Origin: a virus
IMG/VR virus record: IMGVR_UViG_3300046714_000185
Coordinates: 1-51,430 of that record
Reading direction: 5' to 3' (one strand)
DNA: 51,430 nucleotides
Below are positions 23,793 through 32,414 of the stretch, piece after piece. Every line of letters begins with the position of its first letter. Positions within the stretch are counted from its first letter, which is position 1. The translations under genes were made by a program, and so were the position numbers. A model generated the notes under the pieces. It searched no databases and was not told the DNA's origin. It saw only the letters and a program-made list of their open reading frames with translations.

Positions 23793-26192
23793 ATGACTGA
23801 TCCTTCTGCTCTTCTTTCTACGCCAGAAGCGTATGCAACGCCGCAGCAACTTACTTCGGCGCGCGCACTTTACAATGAAATGTTGAAAAGTGGTACGTCT
23901 CTGGAGCCAATTCAGAGCAAGTGGCAAGGTGTTGCCCGCATGGTTCAAGCTTTGGTTGGCGGTCTTGGGAACGCTTATGCCAATAAAGCTGAGCGTGAGA
24001 CCAAACTTGGTGAAGGCAAAAAGGTAGTCCCAACTATCCCTGGTATGCCATCAGAAGCATCCACATTGCCGGGCATGCCCGGCGGCGCTGCTCCGGGTTA
24101 TAATCTTCAGGGTGACACCCCTCGGAAACAAGCCTTGGGTTTCAACCCCGGAGTAGTCAGCAATGATTTCAATCCGGATGCGGCTAGTAACGCTGTTTCG
24201 GGCATTGAGAGCGGTGGCAGCTATTCCTTGCTTGGGCCAAAAACCAGGTCTGGTGACCGAGCCTACGGTAAATATCAGGTGATGGGGTCGAATGTTGGCC
24301 CCTGGACTAAGGAGGCTTTGGGCAAGCCCATGACGCCTGATGAGTTCCTTGCCAATAAGGATGCTCAGGAGGCGGTGTTCAAACATAAGTTTGGTCAGTA
24401 CGCTGCAAAGTATGGCCCTGAAGGGGCTGCCCGCGCATGGTTTGCGGGCGAAGGTGGTATGAACCATCCAGGACGCAAGGATCAACTTGGTACTTCTGTT
24501 CAGAGCTATGGTGACCAGTTCACCAAAGCCTATGGGGCGCCCCCTGGTGGTCCCACGAGCCAAGCACTGCCGTTCAACGGCGAGCCTACCAATGTGGCAC
24601 AGGCAGGCACGCCTGACCCAATGGCTAGCGCTCTAACGGGTCCGGGGCCCTCAACAGTGCCAATGCCAAAGACGGTCCCTACGGTGCCGGGTGGGGCGGG
24701 TGGTAGCGCCATCCCGCCCGGCGTCATTCCTACGCGCCCACAATATACTCGCCAGCAAATCGAACACATCATGGCGAGCGATTATATCTCCCCTGCTGAT
24801 AAGCAGCAGGCACTGCAACTCTACATGATGCAGGGCCAGCCGGTCGAAGTTCAGACCATGGGCGGCAAGTACATCATTGGTCGTGATGGTCATCCGTACT
24901 ACGTGCCGGATGTCAAATGGAATCAGAACAGAGCAGGTGGTGTTGAGACCAACATTCCAACTATTATTGATCAAGGCGGCCAAGTTCGTGAGTTGCCGGG
25001 TGGCGGCATGGGTGGCGCAGCGCCGCCCGCTGCGAATGCGGTGCCTGATCTCAAGTATGCGGCCCCAGAGGGCGGGAACGCCGATCTTGGGAAAGGGATC
25101 ACCAATGAATTGCCGCCGCTGCCACCTGAAATTCTTACGGGCCGCAGCCAGTCGGCTACCGTTCCTGACATGCCTGACTTCAATGCTGAGCGGCCACCAC
25201 CAATGGCACCTAACCCGCCGCCCGATACGACGCATGGGATAGACCGTAGCTTGAAGGGCGACAGCCTAAAGGCCCCGGGGATGTTGAACTATGCTCCGCC
25301 TGATGGCAGTGACATCACCGCGCCAGCACCAACCCCCGGCAAGGCGGGCACCGCAGGCAAAACCGCTCAGGCATCTCCAAGCATGCAGCGCTTGATCGAT
25401 CTTGACATGCAAGTTAAGCATCGAGAAGAGCAGGTTAAGAAAGAAGCTGACAGCTTCCAAAAGAAGTACGACGTCATGACTGAAGGCGGACAGACAGCAT
25501 CCGGCGCCAAGCCAATGCTTCAGATGGCCCGGGACCTTACGAATGATCCGCAGTTCTATTCAGGCTTCGGAAGCAACGTTGTACTTGATTACAAAAAACT
25601 GAAGGCTGCTGTAGGTGCTGACCCTAGGGCAGCAACTGCCATGGAAGCCTTTGACAAGATCATGTCTGGGCAGCTGTTGAACAACATGAGAACTACGTTG
25701 CACGGTCTTGGGCAGGTGCGCGTGGCTGAAATTGATCTGCTCCAAAGAGCAGCGGCCAGTCTGAACATGAGCCCATCTGCCAACAGACTGATCCTTGATC
25801 TTATGATGAAAGCGATGGATAAATCTGAAGCCCTTGGTCAGATGGCTACTCATTATGCCAGAGGTGCTCGTTGGAGCTATGACAAAGGAAGTGATTCCTT
25901 CAAACCGAACCGTGATGCAAATGGTAATGTGGCCTTTGAAAAAGGGCCTCACACTCTGTCCGGCCTTGACGCTCACATTAATGAATACCTGAACAAGAAG
26001 CCCATCCTTGATGATAAGGACCGAGCCGAACTAAAGAAAATGATGGACAACCCAACGGGGTATGGTGCACCACCAGCCCCTGCGAAAAAGGGCAAGTTTG
26101 CGACGGAACGTCCACAGCCTAAGGTCATGAGTCCGCCACCGCCTCCGGCACCACGACCGGCCGCTGCACCACCAGCAGGATATGAACCGTAA
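23793..26192 (+). CDS. large internal virion protein with lytic transglycosylase domain
   Basis: 799 residues, Shine-Dalgarno AAGGTGAG. Residues ~130-250 are lysozyme-like: GIESGGSYSLLG with catalytic-type Glu ~139, GDRAYGKYQVMG, and GARAWFAGEGGM, the pattern of phage SLT/peptidoglycan transglycosylase domains that locally open the cell wall during DNA entry. The rest is Pro/Gly-rich linkers (~75-110, 270-320, 400-520) and a C-terminal helical domain (~540-720, DLDMQVKHREEQVKKEADSF). Overlaps the next gene by TAATG. Comparable in plan to gp16-type ejection proteins. Confidence 0.75.
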   Translation: MTDPSALLSTPEAYATPQQLTSARALYNEMLKSGTSLEPIQSKWQGVARMVQALVGGLGNAYANKAERETKLGEGKKVVPTIPGMPSEASTLPGMPGGAAPGYNLQGDTPRKQALGFNPGVVSNDFNPDAASNAVSGIESGGSYSLLGPKTRSGDRAYGKYQVMGSNVGPWTKEALGKPMTPDEFLANKDAQEAVFKHKFGQYAAKYGPEGAARAWFAGEGGMNHPGRKDQLGTSVQSYGDQFTKAYGAPPGGPTSQALPFNGEPTNVAQAGTPDPMASALTGPGPSTVPMPKTVPTVPGGAGGSAIPPGVIPTRPQYTRQQIEHIMASDYISPADKQQALQLYMMQGQPVEVQTMGGKYIIGRDGHPYYVPDVKWNQNRAGGVETNIPTIIDQGGQVRELPGGGMGGAAPPAANAVPDLKYAAPEGGNADLGKGITNELPPLPPEILTGRSQSATVPDMPDFNAERPPPMAPNPPPDTTHGIDRSLKGDSLKAPGMLNYAPPDGSDITAPAPTPGKAGTAGKTAQASPSMQRLIDLDMQVKHREEQVKKEADSFQKKYDVMTEGGQTASGAKPMLQMARDLTNDPQFYSGFGSNVVLDYKKLKAAVGADPRAATAMEAFDKIMSGQLLNNMRTTLHGLGQVRVAEIDLLQRAAASLNMSPSANRLILDLMMKAMDKSEALGQMATHYARGARWSYDKGSDSFKPNRDANGNVAFEKGPHTLSGLDAHINEYLNKKPILDDKDRAELKKMMDNPTGYGAPPAPAKKGKFATERPQPKVMSPPPPPAPRPAAAPPAGYEP

Positions 26193-27934
26193 TGGCCGAC
26201 TATCAGGAAGGTCAGATTCTGACCCACAAGGGTACTGGTGACCGCGTTCAGTTGCAGAACGGAGAATGGGTATCTATTGGTCCGTCGTTTGGGACTGAAG
26301 TTAAGAAATCTACGATTCCATCGCTGATCCGTGGGGCAGTTGGTACATCCACTGCCCCACGTGGTGTGCTTGATCTGGCCAAGCGGGGCATTGCTTACGG
26401 CACTGAGAAGCTTGGCTTTCCTGAAACAGCTGAGCGGATGCGGGCTGACATTGACAAAGGTTCCTACATTGGGCCGGGGTTCTTCTCTACGCCGCCCGGC
26501 AAAGTCATGGATGCTATTGAGAAAGTCACTGGCCCGCTGTATCACGCACAAACCACGCCTGGAAAATTCTATTCAGCTGCGGTTGAAGGCGTGCCTGGGA
26601 TGGGCATGGGCGGAGCTACCATTCCCAATGCTATCAAAACTCTGACAAGTTCACTCGGCTCCGAAGCTTTGGGGCAGATGGCGCAAGGCAGTGACTTTGA
26701 AACGCCAGCACGTCTAGTTGGCAGTGCCCTAGGCAACAAGGCTCCTTCGGCAGCACGTCGTGTTATCACCCCGATTCCAGGTGATCCTGCACATATGGCG
26801 CAGGCCAGAAATGTTGAGGCTGGTGGTGTTCGTCTTGGTGCCGGTCAGTTCACCGGCAATCCTAGTTGGAATGCCATTGAGGCACCGATGCGTACCATGG
26901 TGTCCAATGAGAGCCGGTATACGCCACAAGCTCAATCTGAGGATGTTTCACGTGCCTTGATGCGCCGTACCGGTGCCAATCTCAATCAGCTGCCAACGGT
27001 CCCAAATGTCAGAGCGCGTGCTAGGGAACTGGGGCAAGAGCGTGAGCAATTGGCTAACCGCACTACAATGCCAGTTGATCCGCAACTGCACACTGATCTG
27101 ACGAATGCTTCCAATCAGTACCGTCTTGACATGGGGCTTGCAAGGACTGGGCGTTCCAGCGGAGTTCCGCCGCCTCCTTTGGATCAGTACATAAATCCTA
27201 ATGGGCCTAACAGCATTGTTGGACCAGCTGGCCCTGGTGGTGGTGGCGCGGCGCCCTTTACTACAAGCGGCCGATTCGGCAACAGGTATCTTGAGTTGCG
27301 GGATCAATTGCGTCAGGCAGCTGAGACTGAGAGATCTCCTGCTCTTAGGCAGGCTTATTACAGGCTGCGTGATGCAATGGATTCAGCAATGAATAGGGGC
27401 ACCGTTGGTACGCCTGATGAGGGGGCTTTCCCCCGCATTCATGGGCAGATGGCTGATACCAGGGCTCTTCAAACTGCGGCTAGTGCTACAAATCCTGATG
27501 CTGCTCGTGGTGTTGTTGATCCGGCTGCGTTTGCCAATGCGCATTCTAATCCTACTTCACCGTCAGCGACTTTTGCGCGAGATACAAATGCTGTTCTGCA
27601 TCCACCAAGCGGTGCTGACAGGGCAAAGGCAGGGGCGTGGTCCACCATAGGTGGCGCCGCTATTGGCGCTGGTGTGCCCTACCTTGCACATCATGCAGGC
27701 TTTACGGGTGTTCCTGATCCTGGGATTTATGGACTCCTGCTAGGACCTGCCCTAGCAGGAGCACCATACATTCCTCCAGTTGCCAAGGCGGTGATGTCAC
27801 CGCCTGTTCAGAGCTACTTGAGGAATCAGTTAATTCCTCCGTCCAGAGACAGGCTTAACGTCTGGAACAGGCCTCGGAGGATCATCAACAGTGTGGTTTC
27901 TCAGCAACCGCGAGCTGAGGACGAGGCTCAGTAA
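26192..27934 (+). CDS. large internal virion/ejection protein
   Basis: 580 residues starting in a TAATG overlap. An N-terminal small strand-rich part (GQILTHKGTGDRVQLQNGEW) is followed by a long Ala/Gly-rich helical body, a disordered Pro/Gly linker (~335-365), a charged helix RNRYLELRDQLRQ-like segment, and near the end two glycine-rich hydrophobic stretches (WSTIGGAAIGAGVPYLAHHA and IYGLLLGPALAGAPYIPPV). Those helices suggest membrane insertion during ejection. No catalytic domain recognised. Its last 105 bp are overlapped by an opposite-strand ORF. Confidence 0.65.
   Translation: MADYQEGQILTHKGTGDRVQLQNGEWVSIGPSFGTEVKKSTIPSLIRGAVGTSTAPRGVLDLAKRGIAYGTEKLGFPETAERMRADIDKGSYIGPGFFSTPPGKVMDAIEKVTGPLYHAQTTPGKFYSAAVEGVPGMGMGGATIPNAIKTLTSSLGSEALGQMAQGSDFETPARLVGSALGNKAPSAARRVITPIPGDPAHMAQARNVEAGGVRLGAGQFTGNPSWNAIEAPMRTMVSNESRYTPQAQSEDVSRALMRRTGANLNQLPTVPNVRARARELGQEREQLANRTTMPVDPQLHTDLTNASNQYRLDMGLARTGRSSGVPPPPLDQYINPNGPNSIVGPAGPGGGGAAPFTTSGRFGNRYLELRDQLRQAAETERSPALRQAYYRLRDAMDSAMNRGTVGTPDEGAFPRIHGQMADTRALQTAASATNPDAARGVVDPAAFANAHSNPTSPSATFARDTNAVLHPPSGADRAKAGAWSTIGGAAIGAGVPYLAHHAGFTGVPDPGIYGLLLGPALAGAPYIPPVAKAVMSPPVQSYLRNQLIPPSRDRLNVWNRPRRIINSVVSQQPRAEDEAQ
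27734..27761. repeat. perfect 11-bp inverted repeat inside a coding region
   Basis: CTCCTGCTAGG (27734-27744) and CCTAGCAGGAG (27751-27761) are exact inverted copies with a 6-nt loop, in the segment coding for LLLGPALAGA. It could fold in either mRNA. There is no adjacent T-run on either strand. Confidence 0.6.
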
Positions 27935-28060
27935 CCACATGAAGAACTCACCCAACAGCTTCAGTAGGAATAGGGTGAAGCTCAGCACATGGTAGAGGGC
28001 AGCCAGTAAGAACAGGCTACCTATCATCACAGTCAGAACTATGATAAAAAGCGTTATCAT
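27830..28060 (-). CDS. small membrane protein encoded antisense to the virion genes
   Basis: 76 residues. The start at 28060 is preceded on the - strand by AGAGGAG with 8 nt spacing, one of the best ribosome sites in the window. Residues 1-50 are almost continuously hydrophobic (LFIIVLTVMIGSLFLLAALY then LLGEFFMWLLSLVLS), giving two probable transmembrane helices; the last ~25 residues overlap the end of the 26192 gene in antisense. Opposite orientation within a 32-kb + block is unusual and suggests a late-acquired or independently expressed gene. Function unknown. Confidence 0.5.
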   Translation of the reverse strand: MITLFIIVLTVMIGSLFLLAALYHVLSFTLFLLKLLGEFFMWLLSLVLSSRLLRNHTVDDPPRPVPDVKPVSGRRN

Positions 28061-28088
28061 CTTCGTACTCCTCTTCTGGGGTTAGACT

Positions 28089-29246
28089 ATGCCAAGAAAT
28101 GGAACTAACGGTAACTACTCTTTGCCGGTCCCGCCGTTCACCCCGAACACGGTGATCTCGTCATCCGACGTAAACTCAGATTTTTCTGACATCGCAACGG
28201 CTTTGACCGCATCGCTTTGTTCGGATGGTCAAACTGCGCTTACTGGACAATTGAAAGGTGCTGTTGGAACAACGCCACCCTTTACGGCTACGGGCGTAAC
28301 GACCAGTGGTTTTGGCATCGCTGCTGGCCCAATAGCTTACATGATGGTGGCCAACGTTCAGATCGTTGCTGCTAGCGCGGCTGGCGCGGCCGTTACCGGC
28401 ACTTTGACATCGTCTGGTGCGCTGACAGTCAGCGCTGGTGGTGCGAACGTTTCAGGGGCATCATCCTTTTCTGGTACTCTAACAGTATCGTCTGGTGGTG
28501 TAGCGGTTACCGGCAACTCAACTGTGACCGGTACGCTGACTGTTTCAAATACTCTGACAGCATCTAGTGGATTTACGGTCAGTGCCGGTCCTGTGGCCTT
28601 CCCGGCCGGTTCCATTGCACGTGCAGCAATGGCCGCTGGATTTCCAACGGTCCAAAGATTTACTACTGGGGCAGCTAATTACACGCCTTCAGCTGGCGTT
28701 ACCTACATTCGTGTCAGAATGTGTGGTGGTGGCGGCGGCGGCGGCAGCGCAACAGGAGCTGCCGGGACGGCCGGCAATAATTCCTCGTTCGGCTCATGGA
28801 CCGCTATCGGCGGAAGTGCCGGACCAGGAAACGTAACCACTGGTTCCGGCGGCGCAGGCGGTACAGGAGGCGTGGATGGCACTGGAACGCAGGTTGTCAG
28901 GCTTCCTGGAGGAAGAGGGCTGGCGATGACTCAATGTGGGGCGTCAGCGCAAGACGCCGGTGGTGCCGGCGGCGCAAATCCATTTGGCGGCGCGGGCGCA
29001 CCGGCCGGAAACGCTGCGGGTAACAATGGCGCAACGAACACAGGCGCGGGCGGTGCCGGCGGCGGTAGCAATAATAGTAACATGGGCTACGGTGGCGGCG
29101 CGGGAGAATATGTCGAGTTCTTCGTCAATGCGCCTGGGACTATAGCCTATAGCGTTGGAGCTGCGGCGAACGGCGGCGCTGCCGGAACGAATGCAGGCGG
29201 CAACGGAGCCGCAGGCATTATTATCGTCGAAGAGTACTACACCTAA
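28089..29246 (+). CDS. tail fibre/adhesin with glycine-rich C-terminal domain
   Basis: 385 residues. The first ~60 residues (PFTPNTVISSSDVNSDFSDI) form a conserved-looking virion-attachment segment; residues ~95-175 have Ser/Thr/Val repeats with periodic TLTVS/GALTVSAGG motifs, a beta-helical shaft; from ~210 the chain is extremely Gly-rich with GGGGGGG, GSGGAGG and GNNGATNTG segments, ending IIIVEEYY. Gly-rich motifs like this form the polyglycine-II receptor-binding domains of some phage adhesins (phage S16 gp38 is the known example). Likely the receptor-binding protein. Confidence 0.7.
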   Translation: MPRNGTNGNYSLPVPPFTPNTVISSSDVNSDFSDIATALTASLCSDGQTALTGQLKGAVGTTPPFTATGVTTSGFGIAAGPIAYMMVANVQIVAASAAGAAVTGTLTSSGALTVSAGGANVSGASSFSGTLTVSSGGVAVTGNSTVTGTLTVSNTLTASSGFTVSAGPVAFPAGSIARAAMAAGFPTVQRFTTGAANYTPSAGVTYIRVRMCGGGGGGGSATGAAGTAGNNSSFGSWTAIGGSAGPGNVTTGSGGAGGTGGVDGTGTQVVRLPGGRGLAMTQCGASAQDAGGAGGANPFGGAGAPAGNAAGNNGATNTGAGGAGGGSNNSNMGYGGGAGEYVEFFVNAPGTIAYSVGAAANGGAAGTNAGGNGAAGIIIVEEYYT

Positions 29247-29258
29247 GGAGTATTACTG

Positions 29259-29771
29259 ATGCCTTGGAGCGCAGCCGGAACTTATACCGCGCCAGCGGCA
29301 GCCACCTCAGCCTTTGCTGGCAAGGTGCTGGCTTCTGCTGACTGGAATGCCATCTTTAATGATCTGGTGAGCGGGCTGAATTACCGCAACGGCATCTACA
29401 CGTTTGTAGCTGCCAACGTGAATATGAATTCGGTTGCGGATACTACATTCACGATCACACTTCCGGCAGGCTTCACACGTTACCGCGTTCGTACCATTCA
29501 GATAAGTAAAGCATCTGTTGATTTAACGGCTGCAACGCAAGTTCAGGTGGGCTTGTTTACGGCGGCAGCTGGCGGTGGAACTGGCATTCTTACAGCTACA
29601 GCTGTGACGGTGTCCGCCACCGCTGAAAGCACGAACAACAACGCTCAATTCATCACACCCACGCTTGCGAACGCGAGCTTCAACAACGCATCCTTGTTCT
29701 TCAGGGTGACTACGGCGCATGGTAGCGCTGCAACTGCCAATGTTGCGATTGAGATTCAGCCAATGCTGTGA
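29259..29771 (+). CDS. putative tail fibre-associated protein
   Basis: 170 residues with AAGGAG Shine-Dalgarno. The N-terminus has SAFAGKVLASADWNAIFNDL, similar in kind to the N-terminal part of the preceding fibre (a DVNSDFSDI-like segment), which suggests a common virion-docking element. The rest is strand-rich (FTITLPAGFTRYRVRTIQIS). Probably a short fibre or a fibre cap; last gene of the tail group. Confidence 0.6.
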   Translation: MPWSAAGTYTAPAAATSAFAGKVLASADWNAIFNDLVSGLNYRNGIYTFVAANVNMNSVADTTFTITLPAGFTRYRVRTIQISKASVDLTAATQVQVGLFTAAAGGGTGILTATAVTVSATAESTNNNAQFITPTLANASFNNASLFFRVTTAHGSAATANVAIEIQPML

Positions 29772-29777
29772 AAATAC

Positions 29778-29806
29778 TTGAGTACCGTCGAATCCTTTGG
29801 TATGCT
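29778..29806 (+). promoter_or_regulatory. sigma-70-like promoter for the lysis region
   Basis: TTGAGT (29778-29783), 17-bp spacer and TATGCT (29801-29806) lie in the only gap before the lysis region; each hexamer matches 4/6. The following ATG at 29845 has an AAAGGAG ribosome site. By eye only. Confidence 0.45.
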
Positions 29807-29844
29807 CGTACATACAATCAGGGCGCGCACCAAAGGAGTAGTTC

Positions 29845-30225
29845 ATGAAACTCACTCATGCTTTCTGGTTCCTCATCGCCATCCTGCTTGCAATCCAGCC
29901 GCTACGAGTTAAGGCGCACGATCACGATCATCCAGAACTTGACCAGTGGTTCAAATCACTCACTAATCAAGGGGGTGGTTCCTGCTGCGATGGTTCGGAT
30001 GCTTATAGCGTCCTAGCTGTTGATTGGGAACACACTGACGATGCTGAGTGGCCTTTCAAAGTTTTATTTCAAGGGAAATGGCTTAAGGTCAATAAAAGTA
30101 GCTTAGTCAAAGGCGTTAATAAAACTGGAATTTCCAAGCTATGGCCGGTTCAGCAAACTGATGATGGTGGGGAACCTGTTGGCGAATGGGCTGTACGTTG
30201 CTTCATGCCTGGATCGGAATCATAA
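29845..30225 (+). CDS. secreted Cys-containing protein of the lysis region
   Basis: 126 residues. A clear signal peptide (MKLTHAFWFLIAILLAIQ, then cleavage near KAHDHDH) precedes a mature domain with HPELDQWFKSLTNQ and GGGSCCDGSDAYSV, a C-terminal KLWPVQ and VRCFMPGS. This small secreted family is common in alphaproteobacteria and their phages as I recall it. The Cys residues may form disulphides in the periplasm. Function unknown; it lies between the lysis-region promoter and the endolysin. Confidence 0.7.
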   Translation: MKLTHAFWFLIAILLAIQPLRVKAHDHDHPELDQWFKSLTNQGGGSCCDGSDAYSVLAVDWEHTDDAEWPFKVLFQGKWLKVNKSSLVKGVNKTGISKLWPVQQTDDGGEPVGEWAVRCFMPGSES

Positions 30226-30226
30226 A

Positions 30227-31033
30227 ATGCTTCACCCATATGAAGTTCTGAGACCTGAGTACGACAGTCTGCTGACCAGCATGATTGTCACCCGCCCCGA
30301 AGCCATTGAACATGCAGCTTTGTCAGTGCTGCGCAACATTGACAGATATCTTGCCGTTGAGAATCAGACCAAGGGCGTGCCAGCTGCCCTGATAGGCACG
30401 CTTAATTACCGGGAATCAGATCAGGACTTCCGCACCGGTCTTGGGCAAGGAGATCCTTGGGACAGGGTCTCCACTCATGTGCCGCGTAACGAAGGCCCCT
30501 TCAAGTCGTGGGAAGACGCGGCCATTTTTTACGTTCACTACGATCATCTGGACGACAATTCGGCACCGTGGACGATGCCCTATGTTTGTTGGAAGGGTGA
30601 AATCTGGAACGGCTTCGGACCTCGCAACCATGGCATCCACACCGGATATCTTTGGGCTGGCACCAATCACTACACGACGGGTAAGTATGTGGCGGATGGT
30701 GTTTGGGATCCTCATCATACTGATACTCAGCTTGGCATTATTCCTATTATGTCCGCTATGTTCGCACATCGCCCAGACCTCAAGCCCGGAGCTTGGCCAG
30801 TCGCAACTACGCTGCGCGTAGTGCCGAATGTTCCAACACCAATGCTGACCAACACGGCCGCGCTGCAAGCCGCTTTGAACAAGCTTATGGGGGCTAGCCT
30901 TATAGTAGACGGCAGCTATGGTCGGCGCACCCGTGAAGCTGTGAGGGCGTTTCAGGTGCAACATAACCTGACTACCGATGGTCTTGCTGGTCCAATGACT
31001 TGGGAAGCTATTAACAAAGCTCTAGGAGCCTGA
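30227..31033 (+). CDS. endolysin with peptidoglycan-binding domain
   Basis: 268 residues from the ATG at 30227 (the longer frame from 30161 overlaps the preceding gene). The N-terminal ~190 residues form a lysozyme-like catalytic domain with IGTLNYRESDQDFRTGLG (Glu ~63) and later WKGEIWNGFGPRNHGIHTGYL. Residues ~205-268 match a PG_binding_1 domain: LNKLMGASLIVDGSYGRRTR then AVRAFQVQHNLTTDGLAG. The enzyme degrades the cell wall at lysis. It has no signal peptide, so it probably needs a holin. Confidence 0.85.
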   Translation: MLHPYEVLRPEYDSLLTSMIVTRPEAIEHAALSVLRNIDRYLAVENQTKGVPAALIGTLNYRESDQDFRTGLGQGDPWDRVSTHVPRNEGPFKSWEDAAIFYVHYDHLDDNSAPWTMPYVCWKGEIWNGFGPRNHGIHTGYLWAGTNHYTTGKYVADGVWDPHHTDTQLGIIPIMSAMFAHRPDLKPGAWPVATTLRVVPNVPTPMLTNTAALQAALNKLMGASLIVDGSYGRRTREAVRAFQVQHNLTTDGLAGPMTWEAINKALGA

Positions 31034-31036
31034 GTC

Positions 31037-31060
31037 GATGCTTGCTAGATTGTAAGCATC
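31037..31060 (+). other. hairpin between endolysin and holin-like gene
   Basis: GATGCTT (31037-31043) and AAGCATC (31054-31060) form a 7-bp stem with 10-nt loop, 27 bp before the next start. No T-run follows. Confidence 0.4.
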
Positions 31061-31086
31061 CAGTAAACGCAAAATAGGAGTATGTC

Positions 31087-31284
31087 ATGATGACTGGTTA
31101 TCGTACGTTGATCGCCGCTGGAATTGTTGCTGCCCTTGGTGTGCTTCAGGGGTTTGATTGGATCACCCTTGTATCCACTCCAAGTGGGTTCGGTTGGTCG
31201 GCTGCTGGCACTGCCCTGTTGTTTGCAGTTCTTCGCGCCGTCACCACGACTCCAGTTGGCACTGCCCCGCCCGCGAGCAAGTAA
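31087..31284 (+). CDS. small membrane protein, holin candidate
   Basis: 65 residues, AGGAG Shine-Dalgarno. Two hydrophobic segments (LIAAGIVAALGVLQG and AAGTALLFAVLRAV) separated by a short polar turn, ending in a polar tail. Placed directly after the endolysin, a normal position for a class II holin. Could instead be an accessory lysis or membrane protein. Confidence 0.55.
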   Translation: MMTGYRTLIAAGIVAALGVLQGFDWITLVSTPSGFGWSAAGTALLFAVLRAVTTTPVGTAPPASK

Positions 31285-31285
31285 C

Positions 31286-31534
31286 GTGAGTTGGGCGACC
31301 ATATCGGCGTTCCTCCAGGCCCTTCCTGCTATCCTGAAGCTCTTCCAGTCTATTGCTGACTACGCAGAGACTACGAAGGCAACAGAGGCAGGGAGGGCCG
31401 AAGCCGTGGCTGAAGCGGCTACCATTGCATCACAACAACTTGATGCTGCTACCAAGGCCCGGCAAGAGGCGGACGACGCCCATCGAAAGAATCCAACTAC
31501 TGATGATGGTTTTGATAAGGACTTTCAGCGATGA
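31286..31534 (+). CDS. small helical protein of the lysis cassette, spanin candidate
   Basis: 82 residues from the GTG at 31286, 2 bp after the preceding stop. Starts with an amphipathic/hydrophobic segment (ISAFLQALPAILKLFQSIAD) and continues as an Ala/Glu/Lys-rich coiled coil (EAVAEAATIASQQLDAATKA). This could be an inner-membrane spanin-like or holin-associated protein. The start codon is inferred; no clear ribosome site. Confidence 0.45.
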   Translation: MSWATISAFLQALPAILKLFQSIADYAETTKATEAGRAEAVAEAATIASQQLDAATKARQEADDAHRKNPTTDDGFDKDFQR

Positions 31535-31731
31535 CCTGTACAGGCATTGCTTTTATCTTTGTGTACATCACCTGTCAGCAGCCTTCGCCGCCACCCACAA
31601 CTGCCGGTGCAACGTTCTGCACTGTGTACAAGCCAATCTACTGGAGCAAGACTGACACAAGGGAAACCAAAGAACAGGTTGATAGCAACAATAGAGTTTG
31701 GAAGAGGCTCTGCTCAACGCCTAAGAAGTAA
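31531..31731 (+). CDS. small Cys/Pro-containing secreted protein, o-spanin candidate
   Basis: 66 residues, ATGA overlap with the gene before. Short hydrophobic N-terminus (CTGIAFIFVYITCQQ), a Pro-rich stretch PSPPPTT, and a conserved-looking FCTVYKPIYWSKTDTRETKE with an ending VWKRLC. The hydrophobic start followed by Cys and prolines resembles an Rz1-type outer-membrane lipoprotein, but the lipobox (YITC) is imperfect. The nested ordering after a coiled-coil gene also fits a spanin pair. Confidence 0.5.
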   Translation: MTCTGIAFIFVYITCQQPSPPPTTAGATFCTVYKPIYWSKTDTRETKEQVDSNNRVWKRLCSTPKK

Positions 31732-31741
31732 GGGTCTAACA

Positions 31742-32047
31742 ATGAAAGATTTTCTGTCTAATGTGGGGTTAGAACTATCAGATATCGTTGCAGGTTTCTT
31801 TGGTGGTGTGGTAAATGCGTTGATTTTCAAAAAGCCTGACCCTTGGTCTATCGCCAGTTCTGTGGTAGTAGGAGCACTCACTGCGGCTTACTTTAGTGCT
31901 TGGATGTCTTTACAGTTCAATATCGGTAGGGGTACAGCTGGCTTTGTGGTGGGCTTATGCGCCATGGCCATCTGCCAAGGCATAGTTGAAATGGTAAAGA
32001 ACAAGATACGTGGAGTAACAGAGGAACCAACCAATGAGAAACATTGA
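31742..32047 (+). CDS. small membrane protein of the lysis region
   Basis: 101 residues from the ATG at 31742 with AGTAAGGG upstream. Three hydrophobic segments (IVAGFFGGVVNALIF, IASSVVVGALTAAYFSAWM, AGFVVGLCAMAICQG) and a basic C-terminus: a holin-like or antiholin-like topology. Overlaps the next gene by 14 bp. Exact role unknown. Confidence 0.55.
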   Translation: MKDFLSNVGLELSDIVAGFFGGVVNALIFKKPDPWSIASSVVVGALTAAYFSAWMSLQFNIGRGTAGFVVGLCAMAICQGIVEMVKNKIRGVTEEPTNEKH

Positions 32048-32414
32048 GTTGACGTCCATCATGCCTCTGGTGACCGGCCTCAGTGCCATCTTGGCGCTTA
32101 TCGCCATGCAAATTGTAACAGCTGGATCTACTTTTAAGAATCCGCATGGGAGGCTTCATTGGTGTCAAAGGCTCTCACTTGCTGCGTTGTCGGCAGCCCT
32201 GGCTTACGACACGTATGACCAACTGACAACCATGAGCTACCCATCACTGTCTGATTTACTTCTACACACAACGTTGTTTGGTGTATTGGCGTGCTGGGCT
32301 TATCGAAGATATCACATTGAGAATTTAAGGCACAAAGTGCGATCCTTTACCGTCTTTGACAATCCTAATCACACCGGCAAACCCACCAAAGTCAATCACG
32401 TGGTGATCGATTAA
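32034..32414 (+). CDS. membrane protein, last gene of the + strand block
   Basis: 126 residues overlapping the preceding gene by 14 bp. Hydrophobic segments near residues 8-30 (IMPLVTGLSAILALIAMQIV), 48-60 and 75-90, with a soluble C-terminal tail KVRSFTVFDNPNHTGKPTKV. Its TAA stop shares two bases with the end of the opposite-strand HNH remnant, so there is no intergenic space at the convergence point. Function unknown. Confidence 0.55.
   Translation: MRNIELTSIMPLVTGLSAILALIAMQIVTAGSTFKNPHGRLHWCQRLSLAALSAALAYDTYDQLTTMSYPSLSDLLLHTTLFGVLACWAYRRYHIENLRHKVRSFTVFDNPNHTGKPTKVNHVVID

Noticed and set aside
31037-31060. Terminator between endolysin and holin-like genes
   Set aside because: The stem has no T-run after it; listed only as a hairpin.
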